Shown: piece after piece, positions 25,882 to 35,329 of the stretch | Position numbering within the stretch: position 1 is the stretch's first letter | How the letters are laid out: the number at the start of each line of letters is the position of its first letter | Source: Leucobacter chromiireducens | Lineage (GTDB): Bacteria; Actinomycetota; Actinomycetes; Actinomycetales; Microbacteriaceae | Reading direction: 5' to 3' | DNA length: 64,000 nucleotides | NCBI RefSeq assembly: GCF_003917135.1 | Contig: NZ_RPDI01000002.1 | Span: 118,730-182,729, forward strand | Position numbers and translations under genes: made by a program | Notes under the pieces: model-generated | Databases searched by the model: none | Told to the model about the DNA's origin: nothing | The model's input: only the letters and a program-made list of their open reading frames with translations

Positions 25882-26579
25882 GCGACACCCCAGGACTGGA
25901 CGCCACGCAGAATCCGGACGACGCGTTCATCGCCGCTGTCTCGATGGAGCGGGATCCCGACGAGAGCTTCCCCGGCGACCGCGGCGTGCTCGACCTTGAG
26001 GTGCGTCGCGTGCTCGTCCGACTGCTGCAGCGCCGCTTCCTGCTCGCCGAGCGCAACCCTGACGAGTGGAAGGTGCTCCTCGAACACCAGCACATCATCG
26101 AGTCGCGGCTGCACGATCTGTTCGTGCGGCTCGTCGTCGATCCCGCGCGCGGGGTCGCGTACAAGCAGCAGATCCGATCCGATGAGCTCGAAGCGCCCAT
26201 TCTGCTGCGCGACGAGGCGTACACGCGGGCCGAGACGCTCGTGCTCGTGTACCTCCGCACCGTGTACCAGCGCGAGTCAACGGCGGGGGAGCCCGCCGTG
26301 CGCGTCGACGTCGAGGAGGTGGAGCAGACCGTGCTCAGCTACTTCACGGCGGCAGACGGCGATGTGGCGCGCCGCCAGAAGGCGATCCGCACCGCGCTCG
26401 GCCGGCTGCGGCACGAGGGCATCATCGACGAGGAATCCGAGGGCCGGTTCCGCATCAGCCCGCTCATCGAGATCGTGCTGAGCGCGCCGCGCCTGCGCGA
26501 GCTCGCCGAGTGGCTGCGCGCGCAGAACGCCGACCACGCCGCGACCACCGCACCCGAACAAGGAGACCCAGCGCTGTGA
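25878..26579 (+). CDS. jetB: Wadjet/Mks defence subunit JetB (MksE-like, DUF4194)
   Basis: A 233-aa KITE-type subunit. The DUF4194 core runs from about residue 35 ([17 protein letters not shown]) through [27 protein letters not shown]. It ends with a winged helix ([35 protein letters not shown]). Start at ATG 25878 by ATGA overlap with jetA; end overlaps the GTG of jetC. Longer in-frame upstream starts would run through jetA and are rejected. JetB binds JetA and helps load the SMC motor on small circular DNA in known Wadjet complexes. Confidence 0.88.
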   Translation: MSDTPGLDATQNPDDAFIAAVSMERDPDESFPGDRGVLDLEVRRVLVRLLQRRFLLAERNPDEWKVLLEHQHIIESRLHDLFVRLVVDPARGVAYKQQIRSDELEAPILLRDEAYTRAETLVLVYLRTVYQRESTAGEPAVRVDVEEVEQTVLSYFTAADGDVARRQKAIRTALGRLRHEGIIDEESEGRFRISPLIEIVLSAPRLRELAEWLRAQNADHAATTAPEQGDPAL

Positions 26580-29500
26580 CCATGCTCGACACCCTCTTCG
26601 GCCTCATCCCCGCCGAGTCGCGCGGGCAGCAGTGGGCGGCCGACGAACTGCAGCTCGTGAACTGGGGCGGCTACGACGGCGCGCACCGCGTGCGCTTCTC
26701 GCCGACCGCGACGCTGCTCTGCGGCGGATCGGGATCGGGGAAGTCGACCCTCATGGACGCGTACATTGCGCTCATGATGCCGCACACCACCCCGTTCAAC
26801 GGCGCATCGAACGGCGGCGTCGCCGGGCGCCCGCGCGGTGAGGAGCAGCGCAACGTGCTCTCGTACGGCCGCGGGAAGATCGACGAGTCGCGTACCGAGG
26901 AGGGCACGCAGGTGCGCGTGCTGCGCGGCGACGGCAGCGACACGTGGACGGCGATCGCGATGACGTGGCTCGACCACGACGGCTCGCGCTTCACCGCCGT
27001 GCGCGCGTGGTACATCCCGGCGGCCGCGCGCCTGCTCGACGACACCGTGAAGGTGCGCGCGGTCGTCGACGGCCCATTCGACCTCGCCGCGCTGGAGCGT
27101 GCGGCCGAGCAGCGGCTCTCCGACGCCGCGGTGCGCGCCGCCGGCCTCGAGTCGATCGCGACCGACCGCGAGTTCTCCGCGCGCATCCACTCGGTGCTCG
27201 GGATCGGCGCGGCCGGCGCCGGAGCGAAAGCTATGAGCCTGCTCGCGCGCATCCAGGCCGGGCAGCAGATCACCACCGTCGACGAGCTCTACAAGCGCAT
27301 GGTGCTCGAGGAGCCGGAGACGCTCGCGATCGCCGACGCGGTGGTGAGCCACTTCGACGAGCTGGAGAGCACGCGCACGCGCATGGTCACAGCGCAGAAG
27401 CAGGTGCGCGCGCTCCGCCCCGTTCGCGATATGCGTGGCAGGATCGAGGCCGCGGCCGAGCGCCTGCGCCTCATCGACGAGGTGGGCCGGTTCACCGAGC
27501 CCTCGTCGATCGCGGCCCTCTGGCGCACCACCCGCCGACTCGAACTGCTGCGCGGCGTCGAGGACGAGCTGCAGCAGCGCAAGCGCGACGCCGACGCGGA
27601 GGTGCGGGCCCAGCACGTGCTCGCCGACGCCGCCGAGGCCGAGCGCGGCGCGCTCGCTGAGGTGCTGCGCGCCTCAGGCGGGGACCGGCTCGACACGGCC
27701 GAGCGCGAGCTCGCGCGCGTCGAGCGCCGACTCGTGACGGTGCGGCTGCAGCGCGAGCGCTTCGAGGACGCGACCGCAGCGCTCGGCGAGGAGATCACCT
27801 CCGAGCGGGCGTTCACCGCGCTCACCGCGCGCGCTCGTGAGGCGCTCGCCGACGCCTCGGCGAAGGGTGCGGCGCGGGCCGCCTACGCCGAAGCGCGCGG
27901 CGCCGCTGACGTGCTGCGCCGCCGCAGCGACGCGCTCGTGCGCGAACGCGAGCAGACGCTCGAGCGCAGCGACGCGATCTCCCCGATCCTGCACGAGAGC
28001 CGCGAGCTGCTCGCCGAGGCGGCCGGGATCCCGATCGCTGAGCTGCCGTTCGTCGGCGAGCTCGTCGAGGTGCGTACGGAGTTCGAGCCGTGGCGCGACG
28101 CGTTCAACCTCGCCCTCGGGGGCTTCGCGACGACCCTGCTGATCGACGAGGCGCAGCTGCCGGCGTTCCGCGCAGCGATCGACACCGTGCGCACCCCCGT
28201 GCGGCTGCGGTACGAGGGCGTGCCGACCGGGCTGCCGCGCGCCGACCGCCTCGAGTCGGGGCGCCTGCCCGGGCGGCTCGACTACCGGGACACCCCGTTC
28301 ACCGGCTGGCTGCAGGAGCGGCTGGTACGGCAGTACGACTTTGTCTGCGTGGATCGCGCGGCCGAGCTCGCCGGTCACGCGCAGGCGCTCACCATCGCGG
28401 GCCAGCTCTCGCAGGGCAGCCGCGGCGCGCACGGCGGCCAGGGGCGGCGCAACGTGCTCGGATTCTCGAACCAGCGCCGCATCGCCGAGCTCGACGAGGA
28501 GCTCGCGGCCATCGCGGCCGAGCTCGCCGGCGCCGCCCGCGCCGAGTCGGAGGCCGACGGCGCGCTCGACGCCCTGGAGGCGCGGCTCGCGGCATACGCG
28601 GCGGTCCGCGAGGCGAGCTGGGAGGAGCTCGACGTCGCGGCGGTGGAACGCGAGCAGCAGCGCTGGGCTGGCATCATCGCCGAGGTGACCGAGGGTAACC
28701 CCGAGATCGCCGCCGTGCAGCAGCAGCTCGCGGCGCTGCGCCAGAAGGTGGCTGCGCTGCAGGAGCAGATCGGCCGAGCCAAGGGCGAGCAGGAGCGCAT
28801 CGCCGAGCAGTGGGCGCGCATCACCGACGAGGTGGACGACGCGCAGCAGCTCGTCGACGCGGCCGAGGACGCCGAGCGTGTGATCGCGCCCGAGCAGCTG
28901 CACTACCTGCGCTCGCGCTTCGAGCTCGCGGACGGCGCGGCGACCGGCAGCGCCGCGGAGCTCGCGCGCTTCGACGCGGCGCTCGACTCCGCTGGGCGCC
29001 GCATGCTCGAGGATCAGGCGGTCGCGCAGGCGACGCTCGAGGAGCAGCGCGACGCGCTGCGCCGCACCCTCGAATCGTTCCTCGAGGCGTGGCCGAACCC
29101 CACGCTGCGCGCCGACCCCGACGCGTCGCTCGCCGACTTCGAGCGCATCCTCACCGAGCTCGAGGCGAGTGGACTGCACGAGCTGGAGGCCGAGTGGAAG
29201 GCGAGCCTCCTCCGGCTCTCCGGCAACGACCTCGCGAACCTCGACTCGGCACTCGGGCGCGCGCTGCGCGAGATCCGCGAACGCATCGAACCGGTCAACC
29301 GGATCATGCGCGACCTGCCGTTCTACGACGACGAGCACCGACTGCAGATCACGCCGCGGGAGCACCAGACGGAGCCGCGCCGACGCTTCCGCGCGGAGCT
29401 GCGCGAGGTGCGCGCGCTCATCGACGCGGCGGGGACGGACGCCGAGCGTGCGCACGTGTACGAGCGGATGGCCCGCCTGATCGCGCGCATTCGCCGCACG

Positions 29501-29926
29501 GCCCCCGACTTCGCCGACCTCATCGACGTGCGCAACCACGTGCGCGTGAGCGCCGAGAAGGTCCACGCCGACACGCGCGCGCACGCGGCGCTCTACGACC
29601 ACATCGGCGAGAAGTCGGGCGGCGAGTCGCAGGAGCTCATCGCGTTCATCGTCGGCGCGGCCCTGCGGTATCAGCTGGGCGATGCCGACGCCGAGCGGCC
29701 GCGCTACGCCCCCGTGTTCCTCGACGAGGCGCTCATCAAGGCGGACGCGCACTTCACGAAGCGCGCGATCGGCGCGTGGCGCGGGCTCGGCTTCCAGCTC
29801 ATCATCGGCGCCCCCAACGACAAGTACAGCGCGATCGAGCCGCACGTCGACGTCGAGTACGACATTCTGAAGGACACGCAGGGCCGATCCTGGGCGAAGC
29901 CGAAGGTGGCGCTGCCGGTCGTGTAG
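26576..29926 (+). CDS. jetC: Wadjet/Mks SMC-like ATPase JetC (MksB-like)
   Basis: An 1116-aa SMC/MukB-related motor. The N-terminal head carries Walker [10 protein letters not shown] (about 50-58). Two long coiled-coil arms (about 260-480 and 620-900) flank a hinge region around residues 490-620. The C-terminal head has the ABC signature KSGGESQ (about 1013) and Walker B PVFLDEAL (about 1047). The GTG at 26576 overlaps the jetB stop and is the right distance from AAGGAG; an ATG two codons in is the alternative. In complete Wadjet systems this motor extrudes loops of plasmid DNA that JetD then cuts; here no jetD follows. Confidence 0.9.
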   Translation: MTMLDTLFGLIPAESRGQQWAADELQLVNWGGYDGAHRVRFSPTATLLCGGSGSGKSTLMDAYIALMMPHTTPFNGASNGGVAGRPRGEEQRNVLSYGRGKIDESRTEEGTQVRVLRGDGSDTWTAIAMTWLDHDGSRFTAVRAWYIPAAARLLDDTVKVRAVVDGPFDLAALERAAEQRLSDAAVRAAGLESIATDREFSARIHSVLGIGAAGAGAKAMSLLARIQAGQQITTVDELYKRMVLEEPETLAIADAVVSHFDELESTRTRMVTAQKQVRALRPVRDMRGRIEAAAERLRLIDEVGRFTEPSSIAALWRTTRRLELLRGVEDELQQRKRDADAEVRAQHVLADAAEAERGALAEVLRASGGDRLDTAERELARVERRLVTVRLQRERFEDATAALGEEITSERAFTALTARAREALADASAKGAARAAYAEARGAADVLRRRSDALVREREQTLERSDAISPILHESRELLAEAAGIPIAELPFVGELVEVRTEFEPWRDAFNLALGGFATTLLIDEAQLPAFRAAIDTVRTPVRLRYEGVPTGLPRADRLESGRLPGRLDYRDTPFTGWLQERLVRQYDFVCVDRAAELAGHAQALTIAGQLSQGSRGAHGGQGRRNVLGFSNQRRIAELDEELAAIAAELAGAARAESEADGALDALEARLAAYAAVREASWEELDVAAVEREQQRWAGIIAEVTEGNPEIAAVQQQLAALRQKVAALQEQIGRAKGEQERIAEQWARITDEVDDAQQLVDAAEDAERVIAPEQLHYLRSRFELADGAATGSAAELARFDAALDSAGRRMLEDQAVAQATLEEQRDALRRTLESFLEAWPNPTLRADPDASLADFERILTELEASGLHELEAEWKASLLRLSGNDLANLDSALGRALREIRERIEPVNRIMRDLPFYDDEHRLQITPREHQTEPRRRFRAELREVRALIDAAGTDAERAHVYERMARLIARIRRTAPDFADLIDVRNHVRVSAEKVHADTRAHAALYDHIGEKSGGESQELIAFIVGAALRYQLGDADAERPRYAPVFLDEALIKADAHFTKRAIGAWRGLGFQLIIGAPNDKYSAIEPHVDVEYDILKDTQGRSWAKPKVALPVV

Positions 29927-29970
29927 GGCGGCCGGTCGGGGCGAGGGCCGCAGCCTGCCGGGGCCGCCGA

Positions 29971-30738
29971 CTACGCGGCGGGCAGCGAGCGCAGCGCGCG
30001 CCGCACGATCCGCTCGGTCGCGGCCCCCGGGCTTTCGCGCAGCCAGCGCGCGGTGAGCGCACGCGCCCAGTCCGGCTGCGTCTTCGCGGCGTCGTTGATC
30101 CAGTTCGCCACGGAGTCCTGCACGTATCGTTCGGGATCGGCGCGCAGCGGCTCCAAGAGCGGCTCGCCGAGCGCTGGCGCGGTGGCGAAGTCGGCGATGT
30201 GTTTCGCCCACACGCCGCGGGGTCGGAGCGACTCGCTCGCGAACCGGCGCACGTGCGCGGACGGGGCGTGCGTCCACGGTGTCAGGAGCGAGATGGCGCG
30301 CGGCAGCTCAGCGGTGAGCCGCGGCCGCAGCGCCATCCACACCCACTCGCGCACCGTGAAGCACGGGTCGTCGGCGCGCGGCTCGGCCGCGGCGAGCAGC
30401 TCGGCCAGGTCGAGCTCCGTGCGCGCCGCGAGGGCGAAGCACCACCAGCCGCGCACGGTGTCCGAGGGGTGCTCGGCGAGCGGCGCGAGCTCGCCGGGTG
30501 GCACGTGCTGCTGGAGCGCCGCGCCGATCGCGCCCATGCGGCGGAGGATGCCGAGCTGCTGCGCCGCGTTGGCCGCGGCGAGGAGCTCGGGGGTTGCCGC
30601 GGGCAGCGCGGCGCGCAGGAGCGCGCCGTGATCGATCGCGAGCGCTTCGCTCAGCGTGCGCGCCTCGGCGGTGCCGGCCTCGAGCGCCGCGAGGTGCTCG
30701 GGGGCGATGATCGTTGTGCTGCGTGCGCCGGGGCTCAT
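29971..30738 (-). CDS. HEAT-repeat DNA alkylation repair (AlkD-like) protein
   Basis: A 255-aa all-helical protein of the AlkD/HEAT DNA-glycosylase superfamily. Repeats of paired helices are visible (ELAPLAEHPSDTVRGWWCFALAARTELD and others). The family-typical DRYVRxSVANWLND-type segment appears as DPERYVQDSVANWINDAAKTQP near residue 210. Proteins of this kind excise or bind bulky alkylated bases. The ATG at 30738 overlaps the stop of the upstream MarR gene, so the two form a small operon in which MarR probably controls expression. It is convergent with jetC across 44 bases that contain no other gene. Confidence 0.75.
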   Translation of the reverse strand: MSPGARSTTIIAPEHLAALEAGTAEARTLSEALAIDHGALLRAALPAATPELLAAANAAQQLGILRRMGAIGAALQQHVPPGELAPLAEHPSDTVRGWWCFALAARTELDLAELLAAAEPRADDPCFTVREWVWMALRPRLTAELPRAISLLTPWTHAPSAHVRRFASESLRPRGVWAKHIADFATAPALGEPLLEPLRADPERYVQDSVANWINDAAKTQPDWARALTARWLRESPGAATERIVRRALRSLPAA

Positions 30739-31217
30739 GCGCCGCCCCCGAGCCGCGCCTGCAGCGCCCCGAGCGTCGCGAGCGCGCCGTCGAGCGCGGC
30801 CGGGTCGAAGCCGGCAGCGAGCTCGCCGATCCACGCGCCGTACTCGGGGCTCAGCGCGTCGAGGGCGCGCTCGCCGGCCGGGGTGAGCGTGATGGTGAGC
30901 GAGCGGCGATCGTTCGGGTGCGTGCCGCGTGAGATGAGCTCCTGCCGCGCGAGCCCATCGCAGAGCCCCGTGATCGCGGCGCGGGAGACGCTGAGGTCGG
31001 CGGCGAGCTCGGCCGGGGAGGCGGTGCCGCGGCGCGCGACGGCGAGGAGCACGGCGAGCCGTCCCTCGGAGAGCTCGTGCGCGGCCAGCTGCGCGGCGCA
31101 GGCGCGGTCGATCAGCGTGGCGGTCTGGAGCACCGCCATGATGGTGCGCGCCGCGGGGGAGCGCTGGCCGGCGTGCTCCAGCAGCAGCTCGTGTTTCATG
31201 TCGATGCGTGGATCCAT
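30735..31217 (-). CDS. MarR-family transcriptional regulator
   Basis: A 160-aa winged-helix regulator. The dimerisation helices are followed by the MarR DNA-binding core: TASPAELAADLSVSRAAITGLCDGLARQELISRGTHPNDRRSLTITLTPAG, with the wing motif P-N-D-R-R-S. The ATG at 31217 is placed by a TAGTAT -10 box ending 7 bases upstream, predicting a leaderless message; an ATG at 31226 would lie inside the promoter. It overlaps the AlkD-like gene, so it may sense a DNA-damaging or toxic compound and autoregulate the pair (inference). Confidence 0.88.
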   Translation of the reverse strand: MDPRIDMKHELLLEHAGQRSPAARTIMAVLQTATLIDRACAAQLAAHELSEGRLAVLLAVARRGTASPAELAADLSVSRAAITGLCDGLARQELISRGTHPNDRRSLTITLTPAGERALDALSPEYGAWIGELAAGFDPAALDGALATLGALQARLGGGA

Positions 31218-31224
31218 AGGGCAC

Positions 31225-31230
31225 ATACTA
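31225..31230 (-). promoter_or_regulatory. -10 box of a predicted leaderless promoter (marR)
   Basis: TAGTAT on the minus strand, 7 bases before the ATG. Just upstream, GGTTAAG and GGGTTGA form a related direct pair that could be the MarR operator. Confidence 0.5.
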
Positions 31231-31310
31231 TCAACCCCTTAACCAAGTGTGACGCGAGGACGCTGGGGGCTGCGCCGCGCCCCCAGCACACCGCTCTCAG
31301 GGTCGCGGCC

Positions 31311-31715
31311 TCAGCGCAGCGCCCGAAACGCCTCGCCAACGAGCTCGATCGCCCGCTCGGGGGAGAGCCCGAGCTCGGCCGCGCGCTCCGCGAACTCGCT
31401 CGCGGCACGGCGCGCCTCAGCGTCGCCCCGCGCGGCGAGCGACACGAAGGTGCCCGCCCGCCCGCGCCCCTCGACGGCACCGGCCTCGTCGAGCGCGCGG
31501 TAGGCGCTCGCCACGGTGTTCGGGGCGAGCCCGGTGGCCTCCGCCAGCGCGCGGACGGTGGGGAGCCGGGTGCCCGGCGGGAGCTCGCCGCTCTGAATCG
31601 CGCGGAACACCCGCTCGCGCAGCTGATGCGCCGGCGGCTCGGGCAGCCGCGGATCGGCGCGGAAGGCGAGCAGCTGCGCGAGGGGCGCGGCGTCGCGCTC
31701 GGCTGGGGAGGTCAT
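31311..31715 (-). CDS. GntR-family (YtrA-like) transcriptional regulator
   Basis: A 134-aa short GntR protein. The winged helix occupies about residues 28-95: HQLRERVFRAIQSGELPPGTRLPTVRALAEATGLAPNTVASAYRALDEAGAVEGRGRAGTFV is the standard GntR DNA-binding domain. Only a short helical tail follows, as in YtrA-type regulators linked to ABC transporters. It starts 5 bases after the stop of the metal-transporter permease gene and is probably the last gene of that operon, so it may tune the transporter or a distant regulon. Confidence 0.88.
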   Translation of the reverse strand: MTSPAERDAAPLAQLLAFRADPRLPEPPAHQLRERVFRAIQSGELPPGTRLPTVRALAEATGLAPNTVASAYRALDEAGAVEGRGRAGTFVSLAARGDAEARRAASEFAERAAELGLSPERAIELVGEAFRALR

Positions 31716-31719
31716 GCGC

Positions 31720-32607
31720 TCAGCTTAGCCCCGCGGCGGCCGGCGCCGACTCCCGCCGCGCACGCGCACGCGCGAGCCGCTTCCCGAGCAGGCCGTGGCG
31801 CGGGCTGAGCAGGTACACGAGCCCAAACGCCGCGCCCTGCACGAGCACCACGAGGCCGCCGGACGCCGCGTCGAGCCAGTAGCTCAGGTAGATCCCCAGC
31901 ACGGCGCAGCTCGCCGACAGGATCGGCGCGATCACGAGCATGTGCCCGAAGCGATCCGTGAGTAGGTAGGCGGTCGCGCCCGGGATGATGAGCATCGCGA
32001 CGACGAGGATCACGCCCACCACCTGCAGTGCGACGACGGCCGTGAGCGCGAGCAGTCCGAGCAGCAGCGCGCCGAGCAGCCGCGGGTTCAGGCCGATGGC
32101 CTGTGCGTGCGTTGGGTCGAACGCGTAGAGCGTGAGGTCGCGCCGCTTCACCACGAGCACCGTGAACGCCACCGCGGCGAGGACCGCGATCTGCGCGAGC
32201 TCAGCCGACGCGACGCCGAGAATGTTGCCGAAGATGATGTGGTTCAGGTCGGTCTCGCTCGGCGTCACCGAGATCAGGACGAGGCCGAGCGCGAACAGCG
32301 TCGTGAACACGATCCCGATCGCGGCGTCCTCCTTCACGCGGCTCGTGCTGCGAATGCCGCCGATGAGCGCCACCGCGAGGAAGCCGAAGATGAGCGCGCC
32401 GATCGCGAACGGGGCGCCCACCACGTAGGCGAGCACCACGCCGGGGAGCACCGCGTGCGACACCGCGTCGCCCATGAGCGACCAGCCGATGAGCACGAGC
32501 CAGCACGAGAGCAGCGCGCACACGACCGCCGCGATCACCGTGGTGAGGATCGCCAGGGTCATGAACTCGTACTGCAGCGGCTCACGCAGGAAATCGAGCG
32601 GGCTCAT
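31720..32607 (-). CDS. Metal (Mn/Zn/Fe) ABC transporter permease
   Basis: A 295-aa integral membrane protein with eight or nine hydrophobic helices, of the ZnuB/MntB/SitC (ABC-3) family. Signature stretches include LIGWSLMGDAVSHAVLPGVVLAYVVG near the start, SVTPSETDLNHIIFGNILGV, and LQVVGVILVVAMLIIPGATAYLLTDR. The ATG at 32607 overlaps the stop of the ATPase gene (ATGA). It forms the channel for divalent metal uptake with the ATPase and binding protein encoded upstream. The C-terminal tail is Arg/Ala-rich and cytoplasmic. Confidence 0.92.
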   Translation of the reverse strand: MSPLDFLREPLQYEFMTLAILTTVIAAVVCALLSCWLVLIGWSLMGDAVSHAVLPGVVLAYVVGAPFAIGALIFGFLAVALIGGIRSTSRVKEDAAIGIVFTTLFALGLVLISVTPSETDLNHIIFGNILGVASAELAQIAVLAAVAFTVLVVKRRDLTLYAFDPTHAQAIGLNPRLLGALLLGLLALTAVVALQVVGVILVVAMLIIPGATAYLLTDRFGHMLVIAPILSASCAVLGIYLSYWLDAASGGLVVLVQGAAFGLVYLLSPRHGLLGKRLARARARRESAPAAAGLS

Positions 32608-33407
32608 GCGTGACTCCGATCCTCGAGATCCGTGGTGCCCGGCCCGAGCCCGAAGGCGAGCGCGAGGCGCTCGGGCGCGAGCGCCTCCCGGACGGGCCCG
32701 TGAAACAGCACGCGCCGCTGCAGGAGCGCTGCCTCGTCGGCGAGCGACGGCAGCGCGTGCAGGTCGTGCGTGGAGACGAGCACGGTGCTGCCACCGGCGG
32801 CCAACTCCCTGAGCAGGCGCACGATCATCGCCTCGGAGCGCTTGTCGACCCCGGCGAACGGCTCGTCGAGCAGCAGGATCTGCGCGCCCTGCGCGATGCC
32901 GCGCGCCACGAACGCCCGCTTCTTCTGCCCGCCGGAGAGCTGGCCGATCTGGCGCTCGGCGAACTCGGTGAGCTCGACGCGGGCGAGCGCGTCGGCCACC
33001 GCGGCGTGGTCGGCGGCCCGCGGGCGCCTCGTCGGGCCGAGGTGCCCGTAGCGGCCCATCATCACCACGTCGCGCACCGACACCGGAAACGCCCAGTCCA
33101 CCGCCTCGCTCTGTGGAACGTACCCGAGCAGGCCGCGCGAGCGCGCGGCGGCTGGCGTGCCGCCCGCGACCAGCACCTCGCCGCGGTCGGGCCGCACCGC
33201 GCCCATGATGGACTTGAAGAGGGTCGACTTGCCCGAGCCGTTCATGCCGATCAGGCCCGTCACGCGCCCGGGCGCGACGCTCAGGCTCGCACCGTCGAGC
33301 GCCTGCACCTCGCCGTAGCGCACGCTCACCTCGCGCACGGTGATCGCCGGCTCCCCGGGATCCGGCGCGGCTGGATGGGGCTCCGCGATCCCACGCTGCT
33401 CGTTCAC
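32604..33407 (-). CDS. Metal ABC transporter ATP-binding protein
   Basis: A 267-aa ABC ATPase. Walker A is GMNGSGKS (about 53-60), the Q-loop lies in GYVPQSEAVDW, the signature is LSGGQKKR, Walker B is ILLLDEPFAGVD and the H-loop is VLVSTHD. The QSEAVDWAFPVSVRDVVMMGRYG segment is typical of manganese/zinc/iron ABC-3 importers. Start and stop both overlap neighbours by ATGA, so expression is coupled in the order binding protein, ATPase, permease. Confidence 0.94.
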   Translation of the reverse strand: MNEQRGIAEPHPAAPDPGEPAITVREVSVRYGEVQALDGASLSVAPGRVTGLIGMNGSGKSTLFKSIMGAVRPDRGEVLVAGGTPAAARSRGLLGYVPQSEAVDWAFPVSVRDVVMMGRYGHLGPTRRPRAADHAAVADALARVELTEFAERQIGQLSGGQKKRAFVARGIAQGAQILLLDEPFAGVDKRSEAMIVRLLRELAAGGSTVLVSTHDLHALPSLADEAALLQRRVLFHGPVREALAPERLALAFGLGPGTTDLEDRSHA

Positions 33408-34360
33408 CGCCGTGCCCCCGTGAGCGCTGCCGCGATCGTGTCGGCGTCGTGGCGGATGAGATCGAGGTAGGTGGGCACCGGCCCGTCCGGCTCGGAGAGC
33501 GAGTCAACGTAGAGGGTGCCTCCGTACACCGCGTCGGTCGCGCGCACGACCTGCTGCATGGGAGCGTCCGACACGGTCGACTCGCAGAACACCGCCGGCA
33601 CGTCGTTGTCGCGCACGAACTCGATGGTCTCGGCGATCTGCCGCGGGGTGGCCTGCTGCTCGGCGTTGACCGGCCAGATGTACTGCTCGGTGAGCCCCGC
33701 GTCGCGCGCGAGGTAGGAGAACGCGCCCTCGCAGCTCACGAGCGCGCGCTGCGATTCGGGGAGCGGTGCGAGGGCGGCGGTGAGCTCGTCGGCGACGCCC
33801 TGCAGCTCCGCCTGGTACGCGGTCGCCCGCGCGCGGTAGTCGTCGGCGTGCGCGGGATCCAGCTCCCCGAACGCCTCCGCGATCACGTCGACGTACTGCT
33901 GCACCACGCGCGGGCTCATCCACGCGTGGGGATTGGGCTTGCCGGCGTCGGCGTCCGCGGTGATCTCGAGCGGCTCGATGCCGTCGGACACGACGACGTG
34001 CGGAACGTCGAGCTGTGCGACGAACTGCGCGAACCAGGCCTCGAGGCCGAGCCCGTTGTCGAGAATCAGCTCGGCCTCCGCCGCGCGCGCGATGTCGCGC
34101 GGGGTCGGCTCGTAGCCGTGGATCTCCGCGCCGACCTTCGTGATCGAGGCGACGGCGAGGTCCTCGCCCGCGACGTTCTGCGCGATGTCGGCGAGCACGG
34201 TGAAGGTGGTGAGCACGACGGGGCGGTCGTCGGCGGGCTTCTCGGCGCGGGTCTCTGCCTGCGCGGCGGGCCGTTCGCTCGGCGCCCCGCTGGCGCAGCC
34301 CGCGAGCAGCAGGCCGCCGGCCGCGAGCAGCGCGGCGCTGGTGCGTGCACTCATTCGCAT
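33404..34360 (-). CDS. Metal ABC transporter substrate-binding lipoprotein
   Basis: A 318-aa ZnuA/PsaA/SitA-family (cluster A-I) binding protein. An N-terminal lipoprotein signal ends in LLLAGCAS with the lipid-attached Cys. Metal ligands are recognisable as His in EIHGYEPTP, His in NPHAWMSP, Glu in VSCEGAFSYLARDAGL, and Asp near the C-terminus in GTLYVDSLSE. The arrangement H-H-E-D favours Mn or Fe over Zn, but this is not decisive. The ATG at 34360 has AAGGAG 7 bases upstream. A 16-bp imperfect palindrome just upstream may be the metalloregulator site. Confidence 0.93.
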   Translation of the reverse strand: MRMSARTSAALLAAGGLLLAGCASGAPSERPAAQAETRAEKPADDRPVVLTTFTVLADIAQNVAGEDLAVASITKVGAEIHGYEPTPRDIARAAEAELILDNGLGLEAWFAQFVAQLDVPHVVVSDGIEPLEITADADAGKPNPHAWMSPRVVQQYVDVIAEAFGELDPAHADDYRARATAYQAELQGVADELTAALAPLPESQRALVSCEGAFSYLARDAGLTEQYIWPVNAEQQATPRQIAETIEFVRDNDVPAVFCESTVSDAPMQQVVRATDAVYGGTLYVDSLSEPDGPVPTYLDLIRHDADTIAAALTGARR

Positions 34361-34383
34361 CTTTCGCTCCTTCGAATCAAAAT

Positions 34384-34399
34384 GTTCGGCATGTCTAAC
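34384..34399. promoter_or_regulatory. Candidate metalloregulator operator upstream of the metal ABC operon
   Basis: GTTCGGCATGTCTAAC, an imperfect palindrome (6 of 8 pairs) centred on CATG and located 24 bases before the binding-protein start codon. Form and position fit a DtxR/MntR-type repressor site, but the regulator is not in the window. Confidence 0.45.
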
Positions 34400-34505
34400 T
34401 TTAAACATCGAATGAGCGAAAAAGCGAATCTGAGGCGCGCCGCGCCGGGCAGCGCGGCGCGCCCGGTGGGAGGATGAGGGCACGCGCTGACGGAACGGAC
34501 GAGGC

Positions 34506-34934
34506 ATGACTGCGGTGACACACGGGGCGAGGCCGGGCCTCGCGGCGTTCGGGCTCGTGGCGCTCGGCGGCGCGCTCGGCTCGATCGCGCGCTTCGGCGC
34601 CGGCGAGTGGCTCGGGGAGCGCGGCGGCTGGCCGATCGGCACGCTCGCGGTCAACCTGCTCGGCGCGCTGCTCCTCGGCCTCCTCGTCGAACTCGCCGGC
34701 GGGAGCCCGCGCTGGCGCCGCGCGCAGCTCCTCCTCGGCACCGGAGTGCTCGGCGGATTCACGACGTACAGCCTGCTCGCGGCGCAGCTCGCCGAGCGGC
34801 TGCTCGCCGGCGAGCTGGGCGTCGCGCTCGGCTACGCCGCGGTGACGGTCGGTGGCGGGCTCGCGGCAAGCCTCGCCGGCATCGCGGGCGGGCGGGCGCT
34901 GCGGGCTGGTTCCTCGCGGGGGAGCGCAGCGTGA
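34506..34934 (+). CDS. crcB: Fluoride channel subunit CrcB/Fluc (first copy)
   Basis: A 142-aa, four-helix fluoride exporter subunit. The CrcB motifs are present: GGALGSIARFGAGEWL at the start, LAVNLLGALLLGLL with the conserved Asn, and LLLGTGVLGGFTTYS. As in many Gram-positive bacteria it is paired with a second copy whose GTG overlaps this stop, so the channel is probably a heterodimer. It starts 145 bases from the divergent metal ABC operon; no convincing fluoride riboswitch is visible in the gap. Confidence 0.92.
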   Translation: MTAVTHGARPGLAAFGLVALGGALGSIARFGAGEWLGERGGWPIGTLAVNLLGALLLGLLVELAGGSPRWRRAQLLLGTGVLGGFTTYSLLAAQLAERLLAGELGVALGYAAVTVGGGLAASLAGIAGGRALRAGSSRGSAA

Positions 34935-35329
34935 TCACCGCCGCGCCGACGCTCCTCACCGTGCTCGGGATCGCCGTGGCGGGCGGCCTCGGAGCCGCCG
35001 CACGCTTCGCGGTCGACCAGGGCATCCCGGCACGCGTCCGCGCGCGATTCCCGGTGGGGATCCTGCTCGTCAACCTCAGCGGCTCGTTCGCCCTCGGCGT
35101 CGTCACCGGCCTCGCGCTCGCCGCGCCGATCACCGCGGTGCTGGCGAGTGGTTTCCTCGGTGGCTACACGACGTTCAGCACCGCGAGCCTCGACACCGCG
35201 CGCATGATCCTCGCCAGGCGGCCGATCGGTGCCGTGCTGCACGGGCTCGGGACGCTCGTGGGATCCGTCCTCCTCGCACTGCTCGGGATCGGGATCGGTG
35301 CCGTGCTCGCGCCGGGCGCTGCCGCTTAG
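34931..35329 (+). CDS. crcB: Fluoride channel subunit CrcB/Fluc (second copy)
   Basis: A 132-aa partner of the preceding CrcB. Motifs: GGLGAAARFAVDQGI, FPVGILLVNLSGSFALG and SGFLGGYTTFSTASLD. Start is a GTG overlapping the upstream stop (GTGA). Four membrane helices are evident. The final 4 bases overlap the convergent pyridoxal kinase gene. The dual-topology-derived pair exports fluoride by passive channel action. Confidence 0.92.
   Translation: MITAAPTLLTVLGIAVAGGLGAAARFAVDQGIPARVRARFPVGILLVNLSGSFALGVVTGLALAAPITAVLASGFLGGYTTFSTASLDTARMILARRPIGAVLHGLGTLVGSVLLALLGIGIGAVLAPGAAA

Noticed and set aside
22661..30277. Very long opposite-strand frames over the amidase and jetC genes (700 to 870 codons)
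   Set aside because: They mirror high-GC third-position bias of the real genes and lack any domain. The amidase and JetC motifs lie on the opposite frames.
34440..34505. Fluoride riboswitch upstream of crcB
   Set aside because: The leader has some GATGAG-like pieces, but the conserved pseudoknot core (GGNGAUG...CUGAU...) cannot be laid out in the 66 bases before the ATG.
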